64,000 bases of DNA from Carnobacteriaceae bacterium zg-84 (GCA_013874835.1 CP059430.1:1196864-1260863); one strand, 5' to 3'; counted from the first letter of the stretch, positions 8,333 through 18,193 are shown. Numbers and translations are program-made. Notes: generated from the sequence alone by a model not told the origin.

Positions 8333-8980
8333 TTACTGCACGGCTTTCAAACTTAAAATAGCTTGCTCTATATTTGGTGCATTGTAAATATAAGAGCCTG
8401 CGACAACAATATCCACACCTGCTTCGTGACATAATTGAGCAGTTTTATCATTGATACCTCCGTCTACCTCAATGACATAGGTATACTTTCTTTCTTTACG
8501 CAATGTATCTAATTGTCTAATTTTATCTAATGTTGACGTGATAAACGCCTGACCACCAAAACCGGGATTTACTGTCATGACAAGCACTAAATCTACATCT
8601 GCTAAAATAGGTTCAATTGCACTTACTGGTGTCGCAGGATTGATAACAACTCCAGATTTTACACCAGCCTGTTTAATTTGTTGTAAAACACGGTGTAAAT
8701 GTGTACACGCTTCATAATGAACGGAAATAATATCCGCACCCGCTTTAGCAAAAGCGTCAATATACTGATCAGGATTTGAAATCATTAAATGACAATCCAA
8801 TGGTAAATTGGTAACTTTGCGAAGTGCTTCAACAATATTTGGTCCTAATGTTAAATTAGGTACAAAATGTCCGTCCATTGCATCAATATGAATCAAATCA
8901 ACTCCATAGTGTTCAACTAATTTAACATCTCTTTCTAAATTGGCAAAATCTGCACTTAAAATAGACGGTGCTACTTGCAT
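8333..8980 (-). CDS. rpe: Ribulose-phosphate 3-epimerase
   Basis: 215 residues, full length. Interconverts ribulose 5-phosphate and xylulose 5-phosphate in the pentose phosphate pathway. TIM-barrel landmarks: start MQVAPSILSADFANLERD, metal ligands in LIHIDAMDGHFVPN and the HLMISNP His, phosphate-binding MTVNPGFGGQAFI, catalytic Asp in IEVDGGIN, and VVAGSYIY near the end. It sits between rsgA and thiN, 37 bases after the rsgA stop. Nothing unusual. Confidence 0.96.
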   Translation of the reverse strand: MQVAPSILSADFANLERDVKLVEHYGVDLIHIDAMDGHFVPNLTLGPNIVEALRKVTNLPLDCHLMISNPDQYIDAFAKAGADIISVHYEACTHLHRVLQQIKQAGVKSGVVINPATPVSAIEPILADVDLVLVMTVNPGFGGQAFITSTLDKIRQLDTLRKERKYTYVIEVDGGINDKTAQLCHEAGVDIVVAGSYIYNAPNIEQAILSLKAVQ

Positions 8981-9017
8981 CTATATTCCTCATTTCTTTT
9001 TAGTTTATTCTTTTTAA

Positions 9018-9899
9018 CTATTTTTTATAAATTATTTTTTTGTTTTTTATTTCATCATGAAATTGTACATAATGCTGATAACGTTGATTTAAACCTACAT
9101 TCGTATCGAGTTGTTTCTTCACAGCACAATGCGGTTCGTGCGTGTGTAAACAACCACGGAATTGACAGTCCTGCTTAAATGTAAAAAAGTCAACAAAACA
9201 TTGTTCTAGTTCTTGTAATGACATATCAAAAAAATCAATGGCACTAAACCCGGGTGTGTCTGCGATAAAGCACCCCTCCACATCATGTACTTCTACATGC
9301 CTTGTTGTATGACGACCACGTCCCAAATGTGTTGAAATATCTCCTGTTTTCAAATCTAATTCAGGTAATAGCTCATTTAAAAGTGTTGATTTACCTGCTC
9401 CCGATTGTCCCATTAAAACCGAAAGCTTACCTTGTAAAACATTTTTTAATGTTGATAATACATTTTCTTGGTGTGAATAAAAGACTGTATATCCTAATTG
9501 CTCATAATACTGACACATTTGATGTATAGACGTCCTATCTTCTATTAAATCACATTTGCTTACATAAATAACAGGTTGTATCATCAGCTGTTCCAATGTC
9601 ACAATAAACCGATCTAATAAAAAACTAGAAAAATCCGGTTCAATAGCCGACATCACGATAATGCCTTTATCCACATTGCAAATAGGCGGTCGAACGAGTT
9701 CATTTTTTCTTGGAAATAGCTTTAATAATACACCTTCTTTGTCATTAGTACTTTCAAACTCAACAAAATCTCCAACCAAAGGTTTTTGATTGCTTGCACG
9801 GAAATTTCCTCTCCCTCGTGTTTGATACACTTTTTGATTAGCTTCCACATAATAAAAACCACTTAACGCTTTAATAATTTGTCCTTTTATGCCTATCAC
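9018..9899 (-). CDS. rsgA: Ribosome small-subunit GTPase RsgA
   Basis: 293 residues. RsgA is a circularly permuted GTPase that checks late 30S subunit maturation. An N-terminal OB-fold (GQIIKALSGFYYV...RGRGNFR) precedes G4 SKCDL, then G1 GQSGAGKSTLLNEL and G3 DTPGFS in permuted order, and a C-terminal zinc knuckle DCQFRGCLHTHEPHC. The start is GTG at 9899; the ribosome site (TGAG directly before GTG) is weak, yet the protein aligns from the first residues with RsgA, so the start is probably right. The protein kinase/phosphatase pair (prkC-prpC) that often precedes rsgA in Firmicutes is absent here. Confidence 0.95.
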   Translation of the reverse strand: MIGIKGQIIKALSGFYYVEANQKVYQTRGRGNFRASNQKPLVGDFVEFESTNDKEGVLLKLFPRKNELVRPPICNVDKGIIVMSAIEPDFSSFLLDRFIVTLEQLMIQPVIYVSKCDLIEDRTSIHQMCQYYEQLGYTVFYSHQENVLSTLKNVLQGKLSVLMGQSGAGKSTLLNELLPELDLKTGDISTHLGRGRHTTRHVEVHDVEGCFIADTPGFSAIDFFDMSLQELEQCFVDFFTFKQDCQFRGCLHTHEPHCAVKKQLDTNVGLNQRYQHYVQFHDEIKNKKIIYKK

Positions 9900-10032
9900 C
9901 TCATTTATTTACTACAATTCTATCATAAAGTACCTACTCGGAACAGATAAATCATTTTCTATTTAAAAAATATGATAAGATAATCTTCACTCATCTATTA
10001 GTATTTTTGAATATACATTTAATCTTATATTG

Positions 10033-10061
10033 ATTATACCATATTAACAGAACAATACGAA
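10033..10061 (-). promoter_or_regulatory. Probable promoter of rsgA-rpe-thiN
   Basis: Minus strand: TTCGTA (10056-10061), 17-base spacer, TATAAT (10033-10038). This would leave a leader of about 125 bases before the rsgA GTG. A weaker TAGAAT nearer the gene is an alternative. Confidence 0.55.
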
Positions 10062-10087
10062 CGATCGACTATACTTGTCTTTATACC

Positions 10088-10124
10088 AAACCGTGTTGGT
10101 GGCTTTCAGCCACCAACACGGTTT
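10088..10124. terminator. Strong hairpin between the YtxH gene and rsgA
   Basis: Seventeen-base arms AAACCGTGTTGGTGGCT and AGCCACCAACACGGTTT form a perfect stem with a 3-base loop. The T-tract after it is short on both strands. It most likely acts as a back-up terminator for the two-component operon coming from the right. Confidence 0.65.
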
Positions 10125-10148
10125 TACGAAGTACCATAAAAACACAAA

Positions 10149-10166
10149 AAGCACCCTAAGGTGCTT
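10149..10166 (-). terminator. Terminator of the two-component/YtxGH operon
   Basis: Arms AAGCACC and GGTGCTT with a 4-base loop are followed on the minus strand by TTTTTGTGTTTTT. It lies ten bases past the YtxH-family stop. Confidence 0.88.
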
Positions 10167-10175
10167 CTCGTATGA

Positions 10176-10526
10176 CTATTCAACGTCTTCTTTAATGTCT
10201 TCAACAGATTCTTTTACATCTTCTACAACTTCTTCAGCTGTATCTTTTACTTTTTCTGCTTTAAATGATAGTTGAGATTTCAAACCTTCAACATTTTCTT
10301 TTAATGTGCCACGTAATTCTTCTGTTGATTGTAAAGCCGCTTCTTTTAATTCTTGACCTTTAATGCTTGCTAGTTCAACATAATCTAAAGCAACAGCTTT
10401 TAAATCTTCTGCTTTATCAGCAATATCTTCACGTAATTCTTCACCTTTTTTAGGTGCGTATAATAATGCTACAACAGCTCCTGTTGCCGCTGCTAAAACA
10501 GTTGTAAATACATATTTTAATTTCAT
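10176..10526 (-). CDS. YtxH domain protein
   Basis: 116 residues. An N-terminal membrane segment MKLKYVFTTVLAAATGAVVALLYAPKKGEELR is the hallmark of YtxH-family proteins (the LLYAPKKG motif marks the membrane-exit turn). The remainder is a highly charged, E/K-rich helix with repeated V-x-D-x-K-E-S-V-x-D-I spacing, probably a coiled coil. In Bacillus the family is a general-stress protein of unknown biochemical function. Here it is the last gene of the operon with the DUF948 gene and the two-component system, which suggests an envelope-stress role; that is inference. Confidence 0.85.
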   Translation of the reverse strand: MKLKYVFTTVLAAATGAVVALLYAPKKGEELREDIADKAEDLKAVALDYVELASIKGQELKEAALQSTEELRGTLKENVEGLKSQLSFKAEKVKDTAEEVVEDVKESVEDIKEDVE

Positions 10527-10546
10527 GTTATTCTCTCCTTATCTCA

Positions 10547-10987
10547 TTAAAATTTTTTGATTGTTGTTGGTTTTTTCTTTGTTGTCGATTTGAAAATTTT
10601 GCTGACTGCACTTCCCATTTTCACAACAGACTTACTTGCTTGTTTTTTTCTTAAAACAAATGATTTTGATAAATTGTTCGCAGATGTATTCACATTTGAA
10701 ACAGATACACCTAATTCACCCAATGCTTTAAAAACAGGATCTGTTTGTTCTAATTTACCATTGATGTCATTGACTAAATAATTCGCTTTATTTAATAAGC
10801 CTTCAACTTCGATTGATAAACTATCAACATCTTTTGTGACAATATCAAGACTATTTTTTACTTCATTCAATAATTGATTTGTTGTTTTAACAACACCCAT
10901 CAATCGTTGTATAAATAATACTAATACAATCACTAACACAATGCAAGCAACTAACAACAAAGATAATAAAATATTATTAAAGCCCAT
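10547..10987 (-). CDS. DUF948 (YtxG-like) membrane protein
   Basis: 146 residues. One N-terminal membrane helix (about 6-27, LLSLLLVACIVLVIVLVLFI) is followed by a helical region with the DUF948 pattern LLNEVKNSLDIVTKDVDSLSIEVEGLLNKAN and a basic C-terminus ending KKKPTTIKKF. Function unknown; in Bacillus ytxG and ytxH are neighbours in a stress operon, and the same pairing is kept here. Its start overlaps the histidine kinase stop by 11 bases, indicating translational coupling with the two-component system. Confidence 0.85.
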   Translation of the reverse strand: MGFNNILLSLLLVACIVLVIVLVLFIQRLMGVVKTTNQLLNEVKNSLDIVTKDVDSLSIEVEGLLNKANYLVNDINGKLEQTDPVFKALGELGVSVSNVNTSANNLSKSFVLRKKQASKSVVKMGSAVSKIFKSTTKKKPTTIKKF

Positions 10988-12506
10988 AATGTTCTCCTTG
11001 TTCTATGTTTTTCTGTTTTCTTTTTCTCTTTTCTTGAATGATACGTGATAAATCAGTAATCACTGGTAACTCAATTCTAAAAGTAGAACCACTACCTACA
11101 ACACTTTCAACACTAATACTTCCTTTGTACCCTTCAATCAATTCTTTTGCAATGGATAAGCCTAAACCATTTCCGCCTTTATGACGAGATCTAGCTTTAT
11201 CAACTCTGTAAAATCTCGCAAATACTTCCTTCATGTCTTTTTCAGAAATACCTTCTCCAAAATCTTGAACAGAAATTTGTACATTATTCAATGTTTTAGA
11301 TAAAGACAAATGTATTTGAGGAATATCCGTTGAATATTTCACAGCATTATCCAATAAAATAATCAAAACTTGTTCTAAGTGATGACGAGAAATAGATACC
11401 CAAATTTCTGTTTCATCTTTAGGATAATCATTCTCAAGTTGAAACTTAAATTTCGGATGAATAAGCTCAAAATTATGATGAACTTGGTTGACTAAACCAA
11501 CGACTTCTGTCATTTCATTTTTGTAGTGAATACCAACTTGTTCAGCTCGAGATAAATCTAACATTTCTTGTACTAATGTTTTCATTCTTCCTATCTCTGA
11601 TAAAGAAGCTGTCAATGATTCTTCTAAAACTTTAGGATCATCTTTTCCCCAACGATTTAATAATTGCAAATGCCCTTCAACAATGGCAACCGGCGTTCTT
11701 AATTCATGAGAAACGTCCTCCACAAATCTTTTTTGATGTGTGATATACATAGCCATTGTATCCAATAAATCATTAAAACCAATGGATAGATCTGTTAGCT
11801 CATCGCTTTTTCTTCTTGATAAATCCATACGTTTATCAGAAAGTGCATCTTCTTTTAACTCTGCCATAATATCTGTCATGTGCTTAATTGGTTTAAAGAA
11901 AATATAAGCAACAATATTTCCTGCAATCATACAAATAACAATCGCAATCAAAGTAATAAAACCATATGTTTTATAAATATTGTTAACATGTTGATAATAG
12001 TGATTCAATCCAAATATCAGTTGCATATATCCTTTTGATTCTTGCGTTTTTTCATCAATAATGGCATGGGTTGTAATAACAACGTCTTTTTTATTATTTT
12101 TTATAACAGATAATTCATCATTTTTTGGACTAAATACTATTTTAGGAAAAGGCAAACTTTCATAAATTAGTCTATTTTCCGTATTAAAAATTCTCACTTC
12201 AATATTATCATTTGTAAAATGATAAGGTATAGCAGCCGTCGTTGAAAATTCTGTTTGACGTGTAGATGTTGTAAAGAAATCATGAAGATTTTGTTCGTTT
12301 AAAGGTTCAGATGATTGAGATAAAATACGGACCATTGTTTGAGAATATTGCGTAATTAAATTTATCTCTGATGAAAAAACCTGATCCTTTAAAAAGAGAA
12401 CCATGACATAAGAAATAGATAAGTATAATAAAGAAAAAATAATACTTAACATACCTGCCCATTTCCAACGTAATGACAAGTTATTGGAAAATAACTTTTT
12501 TATCAT
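10977..12506 (-). CDS. Sensor histidine kinase of a CovS/ArlS-like two-component system
   Basis: 509 residues. Membrane helices near 15-37 and 177-203 bracket a ~140-residue extracellular sensor region; then HAMP (204-255), a dimerisation/phosphoacceptor helix FVEDVSHELRTPVAIVEGH with His267, and a HATPase domain with N box LLDNAVKYS, G1 VQDFGEGIS and G2 GGNGLGLSI. It autophosphorylates and passes phosphate to the response regulator encoded just upstream, with which it overlaps by 4 bases (ATGA). Length and layout fit ArlS/CovS. The signal is unknown; the overlap with DUF948 and YtxH genes suggests the cell envelope. Confidence 0.92.
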   Translation of the reverse strand: MIKKLFSNNLSLRWKWAGMLSIIFSLLYLSISYVMVLFLKDQVFSSEINLITQYSQTMVRILSQSSEPLNEQNLHDFFTTSTRQTEFSTTAAIPYHFTNDNIEVRIFNTENRLIYESLPFPKIVFSPKNDELSVIKNNKKDVVITTHAIIDEKTQESKGYMQLIFGLNHYYQHVNNIYKTYGFITLIAIVICMIAGNIVAYIFFKPIKHMTDIMAELKEDALSDKRMDLSRRKSDELTDLSIGFNDLLDTMAMYITHQKRFVEDVSHELRTPVAIVEGHLQLLNRWGKDDPKVLEESLTASLSEIGRMKTLVQEMLDLSRAEQVGIHYKNEMTEVVGLVNQVHHNFELIHPKFKFQLENDYPKDETEIWVSISRHHLEQVLIILLDNAVKYSTDIPQIHLSLSKTLNNVQISVQDFGEGISEKDMKEVFARFYRVDKARSRHKGGNGLGLSIAKELIEGYKGSISVESVVGSGSTFRIELPVITDLSRIIQEKRKRKQKNIEQGEHYGL

Positions 12507-13204
12507 GACCTCATAACATATCCTGTACCACGTACAGTTTGCACATAACTTTTTTGATTAGGTCTATCAATTTTATTTCTCAAATAACGAACATATACAT
12601 CTACAACATTTGTTTCAACTTCTGGTTTATATCCCCAAACACGTTCTAATAGCACATCACGAGATAAGACAACATTGATATTTTCCATTAAGGTTAACAA
12701 CAATTCATATTCACGTTTTGTTAAATCAATCACTTCACCGTCACGTTTTACAATACGATTTTCTTTTTCAATCATTAAATCTTTATACGTTACAACCGTT
12801 TGTTTTTGATTTTTAGCATCATCTGCTAAATCAATACGTCTAAATAGAGAGCGTAAACGTGCCAATAATTCTTCTATGGCAAAAGGTTTTACGATATAAT
12901 CATCTGCCCCTTGATCTAATCCAGATACTCTATCTAAAACAGAATCTCTCGCTGTCATAATGATAATAGGCGTTTCTTTCGTTGGTCGTATACGACGACA
13001 AACTTCTAACCCATTCAATTCAGGTAACATTAAATCTAATAAAATAACATCCCACTCTTTATTTAATGCTGCGTCTAAACCGCTGCGTCCGTCATGATAG
13101 ATTTCCGTTTCGTACCCCTCATGTTTTAATTCTAACTCTACAAAACGTGCTAAATTCTTTTCATCTTCAATAATCAAGACACGCTTTTTATCTGTGTGTT
13201 CCAT
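12503..13204 (-). CDS. OmpR-family response regulator, CovR/ArlR-like
   Basis: 233 residues. The receiver domain begins KRVLIIEDEKNLARFVELELKHEGYE, with phosphoacceptor Asp57 in VILLDLMLPE, the T/S switch in IMTARDS and Lys in VKPFAIEELLARLRSLFRR. The C-terminal winged helix reads LTKREYELLLTLMEN...ETNVVDVYVRYLRNKID...TVRGTGYVMRS. These stretches are close to streptococcal CovR (CsrR) and staphylococcal ArlR, global regulators of capsule and adhesins. First gene of the operon. Its upstream region has a GATATTA inverted repeat and two ATTAAA boxes resembling the CovR ATTARA motif. Confidence 0.93.
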   Translation of the reverse strand: MEHTDKKRVLIIEDEKNLARFVELELKHEGYETEIYHDGRSGLDAALNKEWDVILLDLMLPELNGLEVCRRIRPTKETPIIIMTARDSVLDRVSGLDQGADDYIVKPFAIEELLARLRSLFRRIDLADDAKNQKQTVVTYKDLMIEKENRIVKRDGEVIDLTKREYELLLTLMENINVVLSRDVLLERVWGYKPEVETNVVDVYVRYLRNKIDRPNQKSYVQTVRGTGYVMRS

Positions 13205-13230
13205 GCTTTTCTTCCTTTCATAAAAAGTTC

Positions 13231-13280
13231 GATATTACTTAATAATATCATACATTAAAACGGATAAATTTACCATTAAA
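13231..13280. promoter_or_regulatory. Inverted repeat and ATTAAA boxes upstream of the response regulator
   Basis: GATATTA-CTTAA-TAATATC at 13231-13249 is a perfect 7-bp-arm inverted repeat. ATTAAA occurs at 13254-13259 and 13275-13280, 21 bases apart and in the same orientation. CovR is known to bind ATTARA boxes, so autoregulation is possible, but such words are common in AT-rich DNA. Confidence 0.35.
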
Positions 13281-13288
13281 ATTACTTT

Positions 13289-14641
13289 TTATTGTTCAAA
13301 AAACTCTTTATATAGTGCACGAACCGCTCTATGTTCGTCTTGGGGTGCAATACCAAAAATAATACTTACTTCTGATGACCCTTGGTTAACCATTTGAACG
13401 TTGACATTTGCATTGGCAAAAGCGTTTGCCGCACGTGCAAGCGTCCCTACTGATTCAACCATTCCTTCCCCTACAATCATAACTAAACAAATTGGATCTT
13501 TGAAGCGAACTTCATCAGCATTTAATTCATATTTTAATCGTTGTAATAAAATAGCACTTTTCTCAGGAGATAATTGATTATCACGAATTAAAATGGTAAT
13601 ATCGTCAATTCCTGATGGCATATACTCATAACTAATATCTAATTCATCACAAATTTTTAATGCTCTACTCCAAAAACCAACTTCTCTATTCATCAAATAT
13701 TTTTCAATATAGACTGTTGTAAAGCTAGGCATACTTGCAATACCAGATACTGTATGCACTGATTTTGGAACACTTTTCGTGATTAATGTTCCCGCTGCTG
13801 TTGGATTATTCGTATTCTTTACACGAACTGGAATCCCCTCTGAAAAGGCAGGTTGTAAAGCTTCATCATGCACTACACTAAAACCAGCATAAGACAATTC
13901 ACGCATTTCACGATATGTTAAATGTTCTAATTGAATAGCATTTTTTACAATATTTGGATTAGCTACACAAATACCGTCAACATCTGTAAAGTTTTCATAT
14001 AATAAAGCACGTACCCCTTTGGCAACAATCGCTCCTGTAATATCTGAGCCACCTCTTGAGAATGTCACCAGTTTTCCATCTAGTGTATACCCAAAAAAGC
14101 CTGGAAAAACAACGATTTCTTTATAATTTCTTAATTTTTTTAAATTTTCATACGAAATAGGTAATACATTGGCATTTCCTGGTTCGTCACTCACGAATAA
14201 TCCTGCATCTTTTGGATTGACATAAACAGCAGGTAAACCCTCTTTTCTAAAATAGGCAGCAATGAGCTTTGCATTATTATCTTCTCCGCTTGCTTTTAAA
14301 GCGTCCATAAAATACGATGGTTGTGACATATCACTTGTTATTAAAGTATGTAAATTTTCTTTTATATCCTCTAAAACAGGTTCTTCTATTTGTAAATCAG
14401 TAACCATTTGTGCATAACGTTCTAATACATGTTGAAACTGTGCGGAATAATCTTGATTATTTAATGCTTGTTCTCCTAATGCAATGAGCATATCCGTTAC
14501 TTTCTCATCATCTTTAAATCTTTTTCCAGGTGCAGATACAACAACTAAACGGCGATCTGCATCAGATTTTATAATTTGAAATACTTTTTTTATTTGTTCT
14601 GCCGAGGCTAATGAACTCCCACCAAATTTAACAACTTTCAT
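13289..14641 (-). CDS. Aspartate kinase
   Basis: 450 residues. Phosphorylates aspartate at the entry to lysine, threonine and methionine synthesis. The N-terminal kinase domain has MKVVKFGGSSLASAEQIKKV and, later, VTFSRGGSDITGAIVAKGV and TDVDGICVANP; the C-terminal half (from about 310) contains two ACT domains (VYIEKYLMNREVGF, VNVQMVNQGSSEVSIIFGI) for feedback control. The length and DDEKVTDMLI insert resemble Bacillus YclM (threonine/lysine-type monofunctional kinase). It follows mnmG by 27 bases and has a GGAGGAAATAAA ribosome site. No lysine riboswitch or T-box precedes it, so it is probably expressed with mnmG. Confidence 0.93.
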   Translation of the reverse strand: MKVVKFGGSSLASAEQIKKVFQIIKSDADRRLVVVSAPGKRFKDDEKVTDMLIALGEQALNNQDYSAQFQHVLERYAQMVTDLQIEEPVLEDIKENLHTLITSDMSQPSYFMDALKASGEDNNAKLIAAYFRKEGLPAVYVNPKDAGLFVSDEPGNANVLPISYENLKKLRNYKEIVVFPGFFGYTLDGKLVTFSRGGSDITGAIVAKGVRALLYENFTDVDGICVANPNIVKNAIQLEHLTYREMRELSYAGFSVVHDEALQPAFSEGIPVRVKNTNNPTAAGTLITKSVPKSVHTVSGIASMPSFTTVYIEKYLMNREVGFWSRALKICDELDISYEYMPSGIDDITILIRDNQLSPEKSAILLQRLKYELNADEVRFKDPICLVMIVGEGMVESVGTLARAANAFANANVNVQMVNQGSSEVSIIFGIAPQDEHRAVRALYKEFFEQ

Positions 14642-14668
14642 TTTATTTCCTCCATAATATGCTGATGT

Positions 14669-16558
14669 TTAAACTTGTTTTTGACCTTGTGTCATATAAA
14701 TCGTTAAAATAGAAATATCCGCTGGATTTACACCACTAATACGGCTAGCTTGCCCTAATGTTTCTGGTTGAATGAGTTTCAAACGTTGTCTTGCTTCTGT
14801 TGCTAGACCATTGATTGTATCATAATCAATAAATGCTGGAATTTTTTTCTCTTCCATTTTTTTCAATCGTTCTACTTTCTCAATCGCTTTAGCAATATAT
14901 CCTTCATATTTTATTTGAAGTTGCACTTGTTCGTGAATATCTCGTGGCAATGTATTTTCCAACGGTGCAAACTGTAAAATATCTGAATAAGTTAATTCAG
15001 GGCGTTTTAATAAATCTGATGCTAATACACCGTCTTTTAACTCTGCAGATTGTTTTTCTTGTAAAAAGGTTTGTAGTGCCTCTGTTGGTTTCAAACGTGT
15101 CGTTCTTAAACGTTCAATCTCTTCTTTAACAGATTCTTTTTTGTGTAAAAAGGCTTGATAACGTGTATCTGTGACTAATCCAATTTGATGTCCAATATCC
15201 GTTAAACGTAAATCGGCATTATCGTGACGTAATAACAAGCGATATTCCGCACGTGATGTTAATAAACGATACGGCTCAATCGTTCCTTTTGTCACCAAAT
15301 CATCAATCATCACACCAATATATGCATCACTACGTTTTAAAACAAGGGGCTCTTTTCCTTGTACGCTAAGAGCAGCATTGATACCAGCAATCAACCCTTG
15401 ACCTGCTGCTTCCTCATATCCAGATGTCCCGTTCATTTGTCCTGCTGTAAATAAATGCTTAATTAACTTTGTTTCTAAAGACGGACGAAGTTGATGTGGT
15501 TTAATCACATCGTACTCAATCGCATATCCTGTACGCATCATTTTCGCATGTTCCAATCCCTCAATAGAATGCAACATATCTTCTTGTACCTCTTCAGGCA
15601 AAGAAGATGACAAACCTTGTACGTATACCTCTTCTGTATGTTCTCCTTCTGGTTCTAAAAATAGTTGATGACGAGGTTTATCACTAAAACGAACAATTTT
15701 ATCTTCAATGGACGGACAATATCTCGCACCAACACCTTCTACAATACCTGTAAACATCGGTGCACGATGTAAATTGCCACGAATAATCTCATGTGTTTTT
15801 TCATTCGTATACGTTAACCAACAAGGAATTTGATCGTAACGATACTCACTATCTTTTGTTTCAAAACTAAAATGATTTGGCGTATCATCACCCGGTTGAA
15901 TTTCTGTTTTTGTATAATCAATCGTTGAAGATAAAACACGTGCTGGCGTTCCAGTTTTAAACCTTGCTAATTCAAAACCTAATTCCTCTAAATGCTCTGA
16001 TAATTTAATAGACGGCTGTGAATTATTTGGACCAGACGAATAAACAACTTCTCCAATTATAATTTTCCCACGTGAACTTGTTCCTGCTGTTAACACAACA
16101 GCTTTTGCACGGTATACAGCACCTGTATGTGTCATGACACCACAACATGTATTATTTTCAACAATCAAACGTTCTACTGTGCCTTGACGTAGCGTTAAAT
16201 GTTCTTGTTTTTCAATGGTATGTTTCATTTCTTGTGCATATAAATGTTTATCAGCTTGAGCACGTAATGCTTGTACCGCAGGCCCTTTACCAGTATTTAA
16301 TAAACGCATCTGAATATACGTTTTATCAATATTTTTTCCCATTTCTCCACCAAGAGCATCAATCTCACGTACCACAACACCTTTTGCTGGTCCTCCAATG
16401 GAAGGATTGCACGGCATAAACGCAACCATATCTAAATTGATTGTTAATAATAATGTGTCTTGTCCCATACGTGCTGAGGCAAGAGCTGCCTCCGAACCGG
16501 CATGTCCTGCTCCAACAATAATGACATCATAATGTCCTGCTTCATACATTTCAACCAT
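14669..16558 (-). CDS. mnmG: tRNA uridine-5-carboxymethylaminomethyl modification enzyme MnmG
   Basis: 629 residues, full length. FAD enzyme that with MnmE installs carboxymethylaminomethyl at wobble U34 of tRNAs. Rossmann FAD motif [21 protein letters not shown] near the start, the conserved [32 protein letters not shown], and the C-terminal LTIYM helical domain that contacts MnmE. The start at 16558 follows AAGGAG; a Met three codons later is an alternative. mnmE lies 132 bases upstream on the same strand, the usual order, though rsmG does not follow mnmG here. Confidence 0.97.
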   Translation of the reverse strand: MVEMYEAGHYDVIIVGAGHAGSEAALASARMGQDTLLLTINLDMVAFMPCNPSIGGPAKGVVVREIDALGGEMGKNIDKTYIQMRLLNTGKGPAVQALRAQADKHLYAQEMKHTIEKQEHLTLRQGTVERLIVENNTCCGVMTHTGAVYRAKAVVLTAGTSSRGKIIIGEVVYSSGPNNSQPSIKLSEHLEELGFELARFKTGTPARVLSSTIDYTKTEIQPGDDTPNHFSFETKDSEYRYDQIPCWLTYTNEKTHEIIRGNLHRAPMFTGIVEGVGARYCPSIEDKIVRFSDKPRHQLFLEPEGEHTEEVYVQGLSSSLPEEVQEDMLHSIEGLEHAKMMRTGYAIEYDVIKPHQLRPSLETKLIKHLFTAGQMNGTSGYEEAAGQGLIAGINAALSVQGKEPLVLKRSDAYIGVMIDDLVTKGTIEPYRLLTSRAEYRLLLRHDNADLRLTDIGHQIGLVTDTRYQAFLHKKESVKEEIERLRTTRLKPTEALQTFLQEKQSAELKDGVLASDLLKRPELTYSDILQFAPLENTLPRDIHEQVQLQIKYEGYIAKAIEKVERLKKMEEKKIPAFIDYDTINGLATEARQRLKLIQPETLGQASRISGVNPADISILTIYMTQGQKQV

Positions 16559-16690
16559 ATATATCTCCTTAACTCTATTGATTTTTTATTCTTTTCGTAT
16601 TCATTTCAAATCATTTGAACGCATACTATTTTTTCTTTGTTATATATACTCTTATTGCTTACTTAACACAAACTTTAAAGCTGATTAATT

Positions 16691-18070
16691 TTATTTTCCT
16701 AAACAAAATTGACTAAATAGCTCTGTCAATAATTCATCTTGAACCGTATCTCCTGTAATTTCACCTAACAGTTCCCAAGCTCTTGTAAAATCAATTTGAA
16801 TTAAATCGACTGGCACTTCTAAATCAATAGCTTGTAAAACATCTTTCAATTTTTCAATGGCTTGTTGAATGAGCGTAATATGTCGCACATTCGATACATA
16901 CGTCGCATCTTTATCATTTACTTGTCCAGCAAAAAACCACTCTGCAATTTTTTCTTCTAATTTATCAATACCTTGATTATTTAATACGGATAAAGGAATC
17001 ACATTATCCATATCAGTATATGGCAATAACTCCTCCATATATAACTGACTAGGCAAATCTATTTTGTTTAGTAAAATTAAACGTTTCATACCTTTTGTCA
17101 TCTCTAATAATGATTTATCTTCATCTGATAATTGTTCAGATTGATTTAAAATCAATATAATAAAATCGGCATCAAGAATAGCTTTCTTACTACGTTTCAC
17201 ACCAATTTGTTCGACCACATCATCCGTATCACGAATACCTGCTGTATCAACTAATTTTAGTGGAACACCTCGCACATTTACATATTCTTCAATCGTATCT
17301 CTTGTTGTACCAGCAATATCTGTTACAATCGCCTTATCTTCTCTTAATAAGCGATTTAATAAACTTGATTTCCCAACATTTGGACGCCCAATAATTGCTG
17401 TTTGTAAACCGTCACGCAAAATTTTACCTTGCTGTGCTGTCTGTAATAGATACTCTAATTTTTCTTTGACATCTATTGATTTTTCTTTTAATAGTGCCAG
17501 AGTCATTTCTTCAACTTCGTCATATTCGGGATAATCAATATTCACTTCAACTTGCGCCAATGTATTTAAAATGTCTTGACGTAACTGGCGAATCAATGAT
17601 GATAAATGACCGTCTACTTGTTTTAATGCGACAGACATAGATGTATCTGTTTTTGCACGAATTAAATCCATAACCGCTTCAGCTTGAGATAAATCGATTC
17701 GCCCATTTAAAAAAGCACGTTTTGTAAATTCGCCTGGTTCTGCTAATCTCGCACCTTGCTCCAAAACCGTTTGTAACACTTTGTTGACAACAACAATCCC
17801 ACCGTGGCAATTTATTTCAACAACATCCTCTTTTGTAAACGTCTTTGGTGCTTTCATCACACTAACCATAACTTCATCAATCTGTTGTAATGACGTTGGA
17901 TGTTGAATATGTCCATAATGAATGGTATGTGACGGTACTTTTGTTAAATCTTTTTCTTTAAATAATGTATTCGCAATATCAATAGCCTTTTCTCCCGATA
18001 GACGCACAATACCAATAGCTCCCTCACCTAATGCTGTTGAAATTGCTGCAATTGTATCAAATTCAAACAT
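16691..18070 (-). CDS. mnmE: tRNA modification GTPase MnmE
   Basis: 459 residues. Partner of MnmG in wobble-uridine modification. N-terminal tetrahydrofolate-binding domain ([23 protein letters not shown]), central helical domain, inserted G domain with [25 protein letters not shown] and NKID, and the conserved C-terminal FCLGK whose Cys is required for activity. A promoter and a terminator-like hairpin occur in its 5' leader (see 18096-18193), so it may be separately expressed from mreCD. Confidence 0.97.
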   Translation of the reverse strand: MFEFDTIAAISTALGEGAIGIVRLSGEKAIDIANTLFKEKDLTKVPSHTIHYGHIQHPTSLQQIDEVMVSVMKAPKTFTKEDVVEINCHGGIVVVNKVLQTVLEQGARLAEPGEFTKRAFLNGRIDLSQAEAVMDLIRAKTDTSMSVALKQVDGHLSSLIRQLRQDILNTLAQVEVNIDYPEYDEVEEMTLALLKEKSIDVKEKLEYLLQTAQQGKILRDGLQTAIIGRPNVGKSSLLNRLLREDKAIVTDIAGTTRDTIEEYVNVRGVPLKLVDTAGIRDTDDVVEQIGVKRSKKAILDADFIILILNQSEQLSDEDKSLLEMTKGMKRLILLNKIDLPSQLYMEELLPYTDMDNVIPLSVLNNQGIDKLEEKIAEWFFAGQVNDKDATYVSNVRHITLIQQAIEKLKDVLQAIDLEVPVDLIQIDFTRAWELLGEITGDTVQDELLTELFSQFCLGK

Positions 18071-18095
18071 GTTTTCACCTTTTCTATATAAAATA

Positions 18096-18193
18096 AAAGT
18101 GCAAACGACGCCTAGTAAAACTAAGACGAAGATGCACTTTCACTGCTCTTCATATTAACAGTTATATCATAACAAAACATTGTAAAAATGCAA
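18096..18193 (-). promoter_or_regulatory. mnmE promoter and leader hairpin
   Basis: Minus strand: TTGCAT (18188-18193), 16-base spacer, TATGAT (18166-18171). The predicted ~88-base leader contains a hairpin with outer arms AAAGTGCA/TGCACTTT (18096-18103, 18133-18140), an inner CGTC/GGCG stem, and a TTTTATTTTA tail. This is terminator-like and sits between promoter and gene. Confidence 0.55.
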
